A stretch of 64,000 bases of DNA from Pictodentalium vernedei (taxonomy: Eukaryota > Mollusca > Scaphopoda > Dentaliida > Dentaliidae): the NCBI GenBank assembly GCA_031216915.1, contig CM062289.1, positions 57,478,577 to 57,542,576 of the forward strand. The letters run 5' to 3'. Under the pieces are notes generated by a model that was not told where the DNA came from, did no database searches, and was given only the letters and a program-made list of their open reading frames with translations. The translations under genes were made by a program, and so were the position numbers. Numbering within the stretch: the stretch's first letter is position 1; every line of letters begins with the position of its first letter. This document shows, piece by piece, positions 21,954-31,807 of this stretch.

Positions 21954-23243
21954 CTACGAATTGAACGAAGTGGGGTATCCCAACCACTTCACGAACAATT
22001 CCCTTCTCTTACCTCGACCACGTTTCTTAAGTACGTGTTCGATTTTGTAAATAGTTTCATGTGAAACTCGCTGAAGCTCTTCAGTGTAGAACGACCCTTT
22101 CAATACTTCCCCATTATCATCTTGTAAGATGTATGTGACTGGATGTCCTTTCTTGATGGCTACTACTGTGAATAACTCTTCGGTCCAATTGGGCAAATAA
22201 TCTTTCTCAAAAGTTTTCTTATCTTTATTGATTCTCACTCTGTCTCCTACTTTGTACTTTGGTGTCTTGTGTTTTATGGGTTGTCCATACAACCTTTGGC
22301 AAACCTCTTTTTGATTTTCAAAGTTCACGGCAATGGGGGCCATACCTATACTACGATGATGAGAATGTTTATATGATTTCACCAAGTTTTGAAGTGGAAA
22401 AATTAGTGTATTATTCTTGGTAAAATATTTCCACATCTTGGTTTTCAAAGTTCTATTGAATCTTTCTATTATGGAACATTTTGTTTCAACATTTTGTGTA
22501 GTGAAAAATTCGACTTTGTGATCTTTGAGAAAATTCTGAAATTTTCTGTTTAGAAATGCTTTGCCTTGATCAGTTTGTAATTTTTCTGGTTTACGACCTT
22601 GTTTGAAAATTTTACTAAAAGCTTTCACGATGGAATCACCAAGTTTGTTTTGTAATGGCATCACCCAAACATATTTACTAAACACATCACACTTCACCCC
22701 GATTGCCTACATGGGGGCACGATAATGCTGTGTACTGAGGCGTACTGCACGTCGATGGTGCGCATGTCTTCAACCAATCTAACCTTGCCTGTGCTGCGGT
22801 GCAGAGTTCAGAGTTACGATGTTGGGGAGCTGACAGCTGCTCGTCGTTGCTCGGTGGTTCTCTCCGGGTACTCCGGCTTCCTCCACCCGTAAAACTGTCA
22901 CGGTCACGATTAGCCATTGTGCATAAATATGTGACCTTAAACACCAATAAATTAATAAATAATACTAAAAACATCTATACATGTCAACAAAAATGTTATG
23001 TTTTTGTTAAATTTACTTATGTTTGAAACATCTACCAAGTCAGCTTGCCATTGTGCATCTATACCACTAACTATTACTTTCCTTCTAGGAAATGTACGAC
23101 GAACAGGTTTGTGAAGAGTGTATGTGTCTTGAGTCTCTAACCATTTTATAACTTGTTTAGTTTTTTTTCTTGGACGCTCTATGAAGAGCGTCTACACCAC
23201 CAAAACTACCAGGCGCTTCAGAATCATAGTACAATGCTTCCAT
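21954..23243 (-). pseudogene. Polinton integrase with chromodomain, split by a SINE
   Basis: Retroviral-type (rve) integrase. The start is the ATG at 23241-23243 (ALYYDSEAPGSFGGV). A frameshift follows in an A-run near 23165. Then comes KWLETQDTYTLHKPVRR and the first catalytic Asp (QWQADLVDV). A 274-bp SINE interrupts the gene at the IDVFS motif. The remaining part has the second Asp (LQTDQGKAF), the Glu (CSIIERFNRTLK), a basic linker (VGDRVRINKDKKTFEK) and a chromodomain (VEHVLKKRGRGK ... VKWLGYP). A TAG at 21954-21956 replaces the conserved Trp near the end. Three separate lesions make it inactive. Confidence 0.9.
22689..22962 (+). mobile_element. 5'-truncated SINE inserted in integrase
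   Basis: The SINE body runs left to right (acttcaccccgattgcctac ... gaaccaccgagcaacgacg on the complement) and ends in an A/T-rich tail before 22963. It is flanked by 13-bp duplications, tactaaacacatc (22676-22688) and tactaaaaacatc (22963-22975), differing at one base. The mismatch suggests the insertion is not recent. It lacks the tRNA-like head. Confidence 0.85.
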
Positions 23244-23270
23244 GACTGCCTTGTTCAAGTGACAACTCTA

Positions 23271-23276
23271 TTTATA
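23271..23276 (-). promoter_or_regulatory. TATA box of the integrase gene
   Basis: TATAAA on the minus strand, 28 bases before the ATG at 23243, inside a spacer of about 40 bp to the preceding gene. Confidence 0.55.
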
Positions 23277-23282
23277 CCTTTG

Positions 23283-23885
23283 TTAGGTCCACTTTGGCGT
23301 TTCTGTTATCTTTTGTTGTTTAGGTTCCGACTTTATCGGTGCCTGTTTCATAAAATCCCAACGTTCTTTATGACCAATTAATTCTTGGGGTGTGTTACTA
23401 TCTCTCAAAGCTTCGGCCAACACTTCCCATCCCTTTGGTTGGAAAGATTTTCGTCTTCTAAGTAAATCGTTTAGAAGATCTGTTACATTCGACCCTACCA
23501 CTGTTTGATCTTTGTAGACTAATTCACCCTTCTCATTCCAAGATATATTTGGGTCACTTCTAATACGATTCAACAACAACTTTCCCTTTCTCTTCATTGT
23601 CATAGGTACAGAATCGAGAATGTCTTCCTATTTATTATCTTTCTCGAATTCGACTTTAATTGGCCGCGGAGCCATTACCTTTTGTTGAAATGTCAAGCAT
23701 CTTTGTAAAATTTGATTATATTGAGTCATCTTTTCATCAGCCGAAGAAAAGGGGCATCGAGAATATCTGTCATTTCTCTATCCTAGTGAGGAAACAGCCA
23801 GTTCATTCGGTTGTCTTGGAGTCTCTTGTAGACGTTCCAATAACCTTGGTTCTACCAAAGCCATCTTCTTTGCATATTCCATCAT
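23283..23885 (-). pseudogene. Conserved Polinton protein of unknown function, broken
   Basis: The gene starts at the ATG overlapping the stop of the neighbour (ATGATGG at 23880-23885) with MEYAKKMALVEPRLLERL. A TAG near 23778 and at least two frame changes follow, with an in-frame TAG near 23632. The open C-terminal part (23283-23603) has GELVYKDQTVVGSN, then DLLNDLLRRRKS and ELIGHKERW. I recall this pattern as recurrent in invertebrate Polintons, but no function is known to me. It lies between the ORF at 23882 and the integrase. Confidence 0.65.
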
Positions 23886-24205
23886 CCAAATATACCTTTA
23901 ACAGCACCCAATAGTACAGGAGGTAGCAATGCCCCCAAGAATCCCCCTTTCTGCAAGATTTGTCTCCTCTTTTTGTCACAGGTACCTTTATTTGCCACTG
24001 CCCTCACCAGTTGTTTCTGACGAACGAGTTTGGTTCTCTGAGCTTTGGTCAGAGGTACTGCTTCCTTCAGTATATTCGAGGCACAGTCGCACAAACAAGT
24101 AATCAATTCTTTGTCTGCATGTTTTAGTATGGATTTGACGAGTGTGGGTTTCGATTTAATAAGAACCTTGAGAAGAGCGATGTTGCGCTTGAGACGGTCA
24201 GACAT
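23882..24205 (-). CDS. Conserved Polinton protein, helical and Cys-containing
   Basis: 107 residues from the ATG at 24205 (MSDRLKRNIALLKVL). This start is chosen because a TATA box lies at 24237-24244, inside the longer upstream frame. Features are a helical LLKVLIKSKPTLVKSIL stretch, CLCDCASNIL, a basic zone (KLVRQKQL ... KKRRQIL) and a glycine-rich hydrophobic end (QKGGFLGALLPPVLLG). The GG-F site faintly resembles adenain cleavage sites but lacks the usual residue at the first position. This family recurs beside the packaging ATPase in invertebrate Polintons. A virion-associated role is inference. The frame is unbroken. Confidence 0.7.
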   Translation of the reverse strand: MSDRLKRNIALLKVLIKSKPTLVKSILKHADKELITCLCDCASNILKEAVPLTKAQRTKLVRQKQLVRAVANKGTCDKKRRQILQKGGFLGALLPPVLLGAVKGIFG

Positions 24206-24236
24206 GCTTCTGACTCGAGTCAGACTTGTTGCTCCC

Positions 24237-24244
24237 CTTTTATA
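24237..24244 (-). promoter_or_regulatory. TATA box of the 23882-24205 gene
   Basis: TATAAAAG on the minus strand, about 32 bases before the ATG at 24205. It overlaps the end of the ATPase gene, so each gene in the block has its own promoter. Confidence 0.55.
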
Positions 24245-24845
24245 CTTTTCGGAGGTACACATATTGGGTTTCACCAGGAAATATATGACTTCTTAATCTC
24301 ATGTGTTCAGGAGTATCTTGTTTGAGATCTATTAAAAGGTAACCATATGGTGTCGAAGTGGCATCTTCAAAAACTTCTTTCAGAAACTTGGAATGACCAG
24401 GATACATCTGTGCTGCCAAGTGTGAGATCTGAGAACGATCCCTAGGATTTTTAAACAAAATCATGTAATGACTATTGAGAGCCACAGTTCTATGAACTTT
24501 GTTTTTGTCAAATAGATTTTGTACGATATAAATCACACTAATTTTACGATGATGACTTCCTTTTGTAAACAACCGAGACACTCGCTCGTCCACATCGAGC
24601 ATTCGATCATCTAAAATTACCAGACTGTCAGATTTTATTTCTTGAGGGAGACCCTCTACGAATTCTACTTGGGGCAAAGCATAATACAATGGTTGCCATT
24701 CACTATAACACCATATTATATGATTGGGAGTAGGAGTAAATAATTGTGCAATGTGTTGGATGACTTTTTTCACAAAGGATGATTTACCACTACCCGTGGG
24801 ACCATACAATAAACAAGTGACTGGGTGCTTCCAACGAGGATCCAT
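24240..24845 (-). CDS. FtsK/HerA-type genome packaging ATPase
   Basis: 201 residues, unbroken. Walker A is LLYGPTGSGKSSFVKK near the N-terminus and Walker B is SLVILDD around residue 75. A later polar motif is VIYIVQN (around 105), as in A32/FtsK-like packaging ATPases of Polintons and related viruses. The enzyme would pump element DNA into the capsid. The length is normal for this compact family. The ATG at 24845 follows a TATA box 29 bp upstream, itself duplicated. Its 3' end overlaps the next gene's promoter. Confidence 0.9.
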   Translation of the reverse strand: MDPRWKHPVTCLLYGPTGSGKSSFVKKVIQHIAQLFTPTPNHIIWCYSEWQPLYYALPQVEFVEGLPQEIKSDSLVILDDRMLDVDERVSRLFTKGSHHRKISVIYIVQNLFDKNKVHRTVALNSHYMILFKNPRDRSQISHLAAQMYPGHSKFLKEVFEDATSTPYGYLLIDLKQDTPEHMRLRSHIFPGETQYVYLRKV

Positions 24846-24859
24846 CTTTGTTGTTCTAT

Positions 24860-24948
24860 GTGGGTACTACTTCCTTTTATACCTTTTGGGGAGGTGGCCC
24901 CCACTGAACGTGGGTACTACTCCCCTTTTATACCTTTTGGGGAGTTAG
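24860..24948 (-). promoter_or_regulatory. Duplicated TATA promoter of the ATPase gene
   Basis: Two copies of gtgggtactact(t/c)cc, then ttttataccttttggggag. Each contains TATAAAAG on the minus strand (24874-24881 and 24925-24932). Only the proximal copy has the roughly 30-bp spacing to the ATG seen at other genes. Confidence 0.6.
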
Positions 24949-25300
24949 TCTTTTTGACCGTCATCCAAACATATTTAGCATTGGTGGCCCTCTGACTTAC
25001 TGGCTGGGGACAGGTTAAGTTTGTTTGATATTTGTCAAGAAGATAAACATCAAATAACTTAAGCGTCATTACCACCTTTTTTTCCTTTTTCTTAATTTTA
25101 TACTTTTTTTCTTTTTTTTATAAAAAAAACAAACATCTATTTACAACATCTATTTACATCTTCAGACTGAGTGGTTTCTGGAAGGTCATAAATTCAATCA
25201 CCAAATCCATAATACAACGTCTCTGTTCATTTGTGAAAGGTTTCTCGAACATATCTTCATACTGTACTGGTGGTGGATTCATTCCAGAAGTATTATGGTG
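24949..25300. other. Spacer between ATPase and PC4-like genes
   Basis: AT-rich, with a T-run around 25075-25130. A segment near 24985-25020 (ggccctctgacttactggctggggacag) resembles 26200-26230. Minus-strand reading near 25145-25290 shows short open pieces but no recognisable gene. Confidence 0.35.
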
Positions 25301-25879
25301 TCACAGTAGATGGACATCATTCTTGTTAACTCTTTCAAGTGCTTCATTAAAACATGTTGTAATCTTCTCTTCTTCAGACATCATTAGGCATACATTATGC
25401 TGAATCTGACTTGGGTGATCGACTGTACATCCATAGCATTTTTCTTTCACTACAGTGTCAATGTTCTCTTCGACATAATGAGCATATGCCAAGCAAAGTT
25501 CATGCTGCAAGCGAACTTGTCTGAGTTCACTATCAATTTCATCAGCGATCAATGGTCGTGGTTGGGTTATTCTCACTGTGATCTTCTTCTTCTTCTTCAA
25601 AGGTGGTTCTTGAATTGGTTTTTTCAAGTCTTCATGGTTAGTAGGTTTAGTGTCTTCGTGAACTTCAGTTAAAGTTGTTTGTTGGGTTTTGATGGCTGCA
25701 TCTACTTCTTCTATTTGGGACGTCAAGGCATTCCATTCTCCTAAAGATAGAGCAATACCAGTCTTCGTAGGATAAGGTTTCTGGTCTTTTCCCTCAAAGT
25801 ATCTTCTGGGATGAATCTTCAGTTCACCCTGGTACTGGGTGACATTAGCATAAGTCTGCTTGGTGCCAATTCGGTACAT
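25301..25879 (-). CDS. PC4-like protein with C-terminal Cys/His motif
   Basis: 192 residues, unbroken. Residues 1-60 match the PC4/Sub1 single-stranded-DNA-binding fold: YQGELKIHPRRYFEG, then PTKTGIALSLGEWNAL, with the conserved Lys-Thr-Gly-Ile and Trp. A charged linker with KKKKK follows (about 95). The C-terminus has CYGCTVDHPSQIQHNVCL, a CxxC-H-H-C pattern that could bind zinc. PC4-type proteins act in transcription or protect single-stranded DNA; here a role in element transcription or protein-primed replication is inferred. Its upstream region shares about 210 bp with that of PolB, suggesting co-regulation. A remnant homologue is at 4160-4330. Confidence 0.8.
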   Translation of the reverse strand: MYRIGTKQTYANVTQYQGELKIHPRRYFEGKDQKPYPTKTGIALSLGEWNALTSQIEEVDAAIKTQQTTLTEVHEDTKPTNHEDLKKPIQEPPLKKKKKITVRITQPRPLIADEIDSELRQVRLQHELCLAYAHYVEENIDTVVKEKCYGCTVDHPSQIQHNVCLMMSEEEKITTCFNEALERVNKNDVHLL

Positions 25880-25934
25880 CTTCTCTGGTCAATGGTTCGA
25901 TCGTGAATGATGCCAAGTGCATGCTTTGCCTGAT

Positions 25935-26150
25935 CTTATATATCTTTGACGGACGTGATTGAAAACATCACCCCTGTTCACCAAATTTTGATCGACTTTT
26001 TGATTCTTGATTGGGATTTGTGTTTGTTTCCTATAGGATTATAGGTTAAAGTTGGAAAATTTAGAAAATTAGTATAGAAGTCAATGGGAAAGAAACACAA
26101 AGTGAATACAGAAGTTTGATTGGTTGATTAACTTCGATCTGATTGGTCAG
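25935..26150 (-). promoter_or_regulatory. PC4-like gene promoter, shared module copy A
   Basis: A TATATAAG box (minus strand, 25935-25942) lies 56 bp before the ATG. It is followed upstream by gacgtgattgaaaac, tttttgattcttgattggg, cctataggattataggttaa and gattggtca. The same series occurs before PolB at 31417-31637. It includes two CCAAT-like (attgg) motifs. Confidence 0.65.
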
Positions 26151-27291
26151 TTTGGCGATCAAACTGCAATCTTGATCCTTACACTGTAGGATATGGCCCT
26201 CTGCATTTTATACTGGCTTGGGACAGGTCAAGCTACAAACATCTATCCAATGGAGATAAGTGGAATAGCTCGAGTGCATTCCCACCCCCTACAGTTCGTA
26301 CCCTTAAGAACAAAAGAAAACGAAAACAAGATGTCAAACTTAGCAATTCAATTTCCCATTTCTTTTAAATATTCACAACAGAGAATTTCTTAGTAATGAT
26401 GATGATTTATTCCTTTGGTTATACAAGAGAGGTTGCCTAAAAGACACCAGGAATCAACTTTTTTTTAAATGAAACTAAAAAGTTTGGAATAAAGAAGTAT
26501 CATCTGGTTCCAATAGGTGTAACCTAAAAGATACCTTGAATCAACATTTTTTTAAAAAATAAATGGAACTAAAACATTTTGAATGAAACTAAAAAGTTTT
26601 GAATGAAACTAAGTTTTGAATGAAACTAAAAAGTTTTGAATAAAGAAGTATCATCTGGTTCCAATAGGTGTAACCTAGAAGATACCATGAATCAACATTT
26701 TTTAAAATAAATGGAACTAAAAAGTTTTGAATGAAACTAAGTTTGGAATAAAGAAGTATCATCTGGTTTCAATAGGTGTAACCTAAAAGATACCATGAAT
26801 CAACATTTTTTTAAAATAAATGGAACTAAAAAGTTTGGAATAAAGAAGTATCCTCCGCTTCCAATAGGGTTAGCCTAAAGTATACCAGGAACATGATGAT
26901 GATGATATTCATAAACAAAACTCTCTGTATTAGAATAAATAAAAAAAATTGAAAAATCTTTAGCCAGAAAAATGTATTACCTTGTAAGACTTGCCATTTA
27001 GGATTTTTTTAGGACTACCATAAAGGACTTTATGAGGGCTGCCATACGGGACTTTTACTTAGAGAAAGATACTGCCATAAAGGACTTTATGAGGACTGCC
27101 ATATAGGACTTTAGAGAATGCCATATAGGACTTTAAAAATTTGGTGAGTCTAACATGATTGAGTGGACCACCTAAAATCCATTTCGTTTTTTTTAGGAAT
27201 TTTTCGTTCAACTAAATAGGACCTTTTGTAGGCAAAAGCTAGACTTTGTTCAGGTTGTAGAAAATATGACACTCACTCAATTGTTTCTTCT
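26151..27291. repeat. Non-coding spacer with two tandem repeat families
   Basis: From about 26400 to 26890 there are four or more copies of a unit of about 110 bp (aagaagtatcatctggttcc, aataggtgtaacctaaaaga, atcaacattttttaaa, ggaactaaaaagtttgga). From about 26990 to 27130 a shorter unit (gccataaaggactttatgag) repeats about five times. No gene. This is the only long non-coding interval inside element 1, between the PC4-like promoter and the PolB 3' end. Confidence 0.7.
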
Positions 27292-30200
27292 CTAAATCTC
27301 TAGTGGTATGGTGCTAACTCCGGCTTCTAAAACTCTTTTTGGGTAGAAATACGATAGTCCATCTCTGCTCTGCTGGTAGGTATACATAGTGTTGTCATTC
27401 ATAACAAATCCTCGGTTGATGCCACATCCACTTTGTTGTCTTCAAAACTTGCAGATATTTGTCTTTCGTCAAATCATTGTAGCGTTTGCTGATTCCTTTA
27501 CAACTATATTTATTGGTGGCTCCAAAACAATAATATGTTTTACTGCACAGTCCAACAATGCCGGTTCCTTGCCATTCTACCTTGAACACGCCTGGAGTTC
27601 TCCTGTCAAAACGCTTTCTTTCCTGGCAACATGACCATTCTTTGCCTTCTAATTTGGTTTTTACATAATCATCTCTGTGGAAATCACAACACTCTGATGG
27701 AAACCACTTGTGATTCTCTTTGTAAAATTCTACTCTCTTCTCTGGTTTCACTAATTCATCTATGGATGGTGACGAGGTACATAGATATGCAGAATCTGTG
27801 TCCATTTAAGCATATTCGAAATCTTGGCGGCTGATAAAAGTATCGATGACATCATAATAGAACTGAAGCATCCGGAATTTCGCATACTGGTAAACAAAGA
27901 ATCCGATGTGGAGTGGCAGATCCAACTTGATGGTTTTCTTGTTCAGTTCGACTTCATATAAAGTTTCGTCTAATGGATTCAAGGCTCTGAAGGACATGTC
28001 ATTTACAGCTTTGGTGACTTCTTCGTCGTCGCAATAGCACACACGTCGATGCTTCTCTTTGTTTGTGACGGTTTTGCCATATCCAGAATTTCCCAACAGC
28101 TTCGTGGTGTCGGCAACGATCGACTTGTCAAGGTCAACATCTCCTTATCTTCTTGCTTCAGATACTTCATCTCCATATTTTTCAAAACATCTTCTTGGTT
28201 TATATTGGATAACTTGATAGACGTGATCAACTTCAATACCATGCTGGAGGTACCACTGCAGTAAAGGGGTTGTAAACAACATTTTTTCTGCTCCATAGCT
28301 TCCGATCAAACTTCTACGGGATTTCTTCATCATTCCATTCTTCTCGGCAAAGGACTTCATGTGTTCACCAATATCATCTATGGAAATATCTGTATTCTTG
28401 AAGATAGGTGTTATCTCTTCAAAGTAATCTTTCAGGTGATCTGGTACATGTATATCACATTCGACAAAACCAAACAGTTCACCGGACTTCACTTTGTTCA
28501 GTATTTCTTCACCTGTCATTGCACCATCTATTTTGTCTGAAAAGTTCTCTTTCAGGAAGGTTTTGAATGTGGCATCGGTCTTCTTCATCTCTCTCCACTC
28601 ACACTCCCAGATTTCAACAAGTTTATAGTCCAAATCGGTGATGTACTTTGCATTGGTACGGGTGTCTTGTAGCAGTTCTTTCATGGGTTTATCTTTGACT
28701 TCATTATGGATGATAGGAATGCCATTCTTATCTTTCATGCAGGTATGTCCGTGCCAGAAGCAGCCATGGAATTGGTATACAGTGTGTGTCTCTTTGCACC
28801 AACCATCAACCGGCAGCTGTCTTCGACCAATCATTTTTTCAGCTCCGTTAAATTGATGTCTGATGTGGATATCATCTCTCATCGATAAAAACTCTAACCA
28901 TTGTTCAGCCATTTTACCATACTTCATTGGATGTTCTGGTTTAAACTGGTTTTCTTCACGACGTCTAATATTCCAACCCGTTGGCATCTCTTGCATTAGG
29001 CACCAAAGATATAATGCGTTCGCATCAAAGCCTATAATACTTCCACATGGTTTTGCTTCTTTGCCATATTTTGTTCGGGTAACATCTTTCTCGTGGTATC
29101 GGTTGAAGATAACTGAAGGTCCACCAACGATATTATCTTTCACTACGTGATGCAAGTCTTTGTTTTTCTCGTTAATTAATGTGAAGTAAGTGTCATCATT
29201 CATGGTCTGGAACAGGTATTTTAACGTGAGGCCCGGAACACTGATACCATCTTTAAATATGTCGATGTGGCGTTCTTAGTAGAAAGCACACTGCTTGTCA
29301 ACTGCTTCTAGGAATGGTTTTACATCTCGGTTATTATACCAGATCAGAAAATCACAGAAAGTTATCATCTCAAGGTCGTTCAATTCATGCTGGCAGTACT
29401 GGTATTCTTCATTGCATATGTTTTCTTTCTTTAGAGAACTGTAGAAGGCTTCATGGTCTGGTAAGTGGTCTTGATCCAATTTGTCCAAGCTGTCGATCCA
29501 TTCATATGGTAAAAATCCCTTCGTCACGGAACAGCCGAATGCTTTCAAAAACTTGTCATAGCTGAATCCTGGAGCGAGGTAGTTGCAAATATCAACAAAC
29601 TTGAAACATTCTGTCGAGACGCACATGTAGTTATTTTATTTCTTCACTGCAAACTTCAGTGGATTCTGTCTTTTCAGGTATGTCATCAGTTCACGCTTGA
29701 CTACATTCATATCATATTTTCCAGAGTTGAATCCGATGACGGGCATCTCTTGTAGGTAGTCTTGAAATTTCTTCTCCAATTTTTGTAACGTGTGCATCTT
29801 GGATGTATCTTCTCCAAAGCTCTGGCTTCCGCTTCCAGTGTTTCCAATTTTCTGTCTGAGTTCAAACAAGGTCCAAGCATGATAGGTCTCCATCAGTTGG
29901 TGGCAATGAGATGAAATATCTGTGAAGTATGTCATCATTTCTTCAACAAGTTCTTGAGAATTTCCATTTGTAATAAACATTTCGGTTCTTGGTATTCTGG
30001 TACATTACTACATATGCTCACACTCAATGGTCGGTGGTCAAAGGACTTGCAGTATTGGTCTATATCGATGATGTAACTAAAATGGTTCTTGTTCTTGTAG
30101 ACGTTCACATACATGGTATTTTCAAATTTTCTATGAGATCTCTGTACTAATTTGGCAACAATTTGGTCATCATTCTTGACAAGTTCATATACTTGGATAA

Positions 30201-31317
30201 TCACTTCAAAACATTTCTCCAAGTCGGGTAATTCAGCTAAAGTTACTCCACGGAATTCATTCTTTGGCTTCCTTGTATATTTGCTGTACATGGCATCTGT
30301 TGTATTATTCAAATTGTCTGTTGTGGAACCACTCCGTAAAGCTAAAGAGCGGAAGATACACAGGTTGTCTTCATAGGTAAAATGGCAATTTCTATCTTTC
30401 ACCAAAGCATTTACTGCTTTGTTCTGGAGAATATAATCAGGAAGATCTTTTACCATTCCAATTGGGTTATCTTTCAGCTTATTCACATAAAACGTGACGT
30501 TGGTAACTCTCTCCACAAGCCATTTGGTGTTGGGTCGTTTTAACTTGGCCCATTCCAGGATATCTTCTTCCATGACATCATCAAGGAATTCTTCAAAGTC
30601 TTCTTGGCAGCATACGAGTTGTGGAACATCAAGTACCCGGGCGTTGTTTTGTGTTGGATGGTAGTACTTCAGTTCATTCGTTTCATTGTGTCGCAGGATG
30701 AAACCAAAACTCAGATTAATTTTAAATCTTACCTGTTGCGGCAGAAATATGGTAGTCATCAATTCATCATTCATCATCTTCAGGTTCATATCGTTGATCC
30801 GGTAGTTATACTGGTCCTGGACTCTTCTGTTCATCATGTGGCGAGTTCTAATAGAACTCCAGTTATCTTCGTATAAGGTCAACATCTCATTGGTCTCTTC
30901 TTCGGACATCATATTCTTGTCAAAATCAGTAGGGTCAACATCATAACGGGTGGTCGTCGTGGTCCGTGGTTGTTTAATTGGTCCTTTCTTTGGTTTATCG
31001 ATCTTCCTTTTAGATGGTACAGGAACTGGTCGATGGGCAACGCTCTTGTGTCGGTTAAAATGGAGTAGTTGGTTAAACTCCTGGCCGCAATCCATACATG
31101 TGTAGGTCTCCAAACATTTCTTCAGGTGTTGATCCAGCTTATCTTTCCTGGTAAAGGTCTTATTACAGTTGGTGCAATCGTAAGTCTTCTTTTCTCCATG
31201 GGTATTTCTGCGATGGCGATCTCGATTCGTTCTTGCAGTAAAGGTCTTCCCACACTCTTCACAGGCATAAACATCAGTCCTGGTAACAGCAGTAGCAGCA
31301 TCAGACTCCATCTTCAT
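27292..31317 (-). pseudogene. Polinton PolB with N-terminal zinc fingers, multiply broken
   Basis: Protein-primed type B DNA polymerase. The start is the ATG at 31317. Residues about 14-100 carry three C2H2-type fingers (CEECGKTF, CTNCNKTF, CMDCGQEF). A DNLCIFRSLA ... NHFSYIIDI region follows, which looks OTU-like. Then come an exonuclease motif (GFNSGKYDMN, about 29720), polymerase motif A (FDANALYLWC, about 29035), motif B (GNSGYGKT, about 28085) and motif C (MDTDSAY, 27785-27805). The tail ends at TAG 27292-27294. Lesions are a frameshift within 29935-29980, in-frame TAA codons near 29636, 29277, 28145 and 27806 (the last directly before motif C), and a frameshift near 27395. It is inactive, though all motifs are still readable. 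Confidence 0.9.
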
Positions 31318-31416
31318 AAAATTTTTGCAAAGGTAAAATTGCTGTAGAAAACTCTCTAGCGATGTGTTCAGTTCGAAGGATCGTAACAGAATGACGCGAC
31401 GTTACTCTTCTCCGGA

Positions 31417-31637
31417 ATTTATATCTACGTGACTGACGTGATTGAAAACGTCACAACGTCACAGCGTTTTTTCATCGACTTTTTGATTCTTGATTGGGGT
31501 TTGTGTTTGTTTCCTATAGGATTATAGGTTAAAGTTGGAAAATTTAGAAAATTAGTATAGAAGTCAATGGGAAAGAAACACAATGAGAATACAGAAATTT
31601 GATTAGTTGATTAAATTCGCTCTGATTGGTCATTGTA
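31417..31637 (-). promoter_or_regulatory. PolB promoter, shared module copy B
   Basis: TATAAAT at 31417-31423 (minus), about 100 bp before the ATG, then the same ordered motifs as copy A (gacgtgattgaaaac ... cctataggattataggttaa ... gattggtca). Identity to 25935-26150 is high by eye. It suggests both genes respond to the same factor or belong to one temporal class. Confidence 0.65.
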
Positions 31638-31807
31638 AAAACGTCTTGATCCTCATTAATTTTATTATTTAAAATCATGTAGTTAGGGGGGTCACTTATA
31701 GAAATTGCTAAATATAGACCCTAACAATTAGTTAGGGGGTCAGTTAAGGATGTTACTAAAATAGAGCATAGGAATTTATAAAAAAAATATAGTTCCAAGT
31801 TAAAGCA
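31638..31807. other. Spacer between PolB promoter and right TIR
   Basis: AT-rich with two copies of a gttagggggtca motif (about 31682 and 31733). No gene. Confidence 0.4.
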
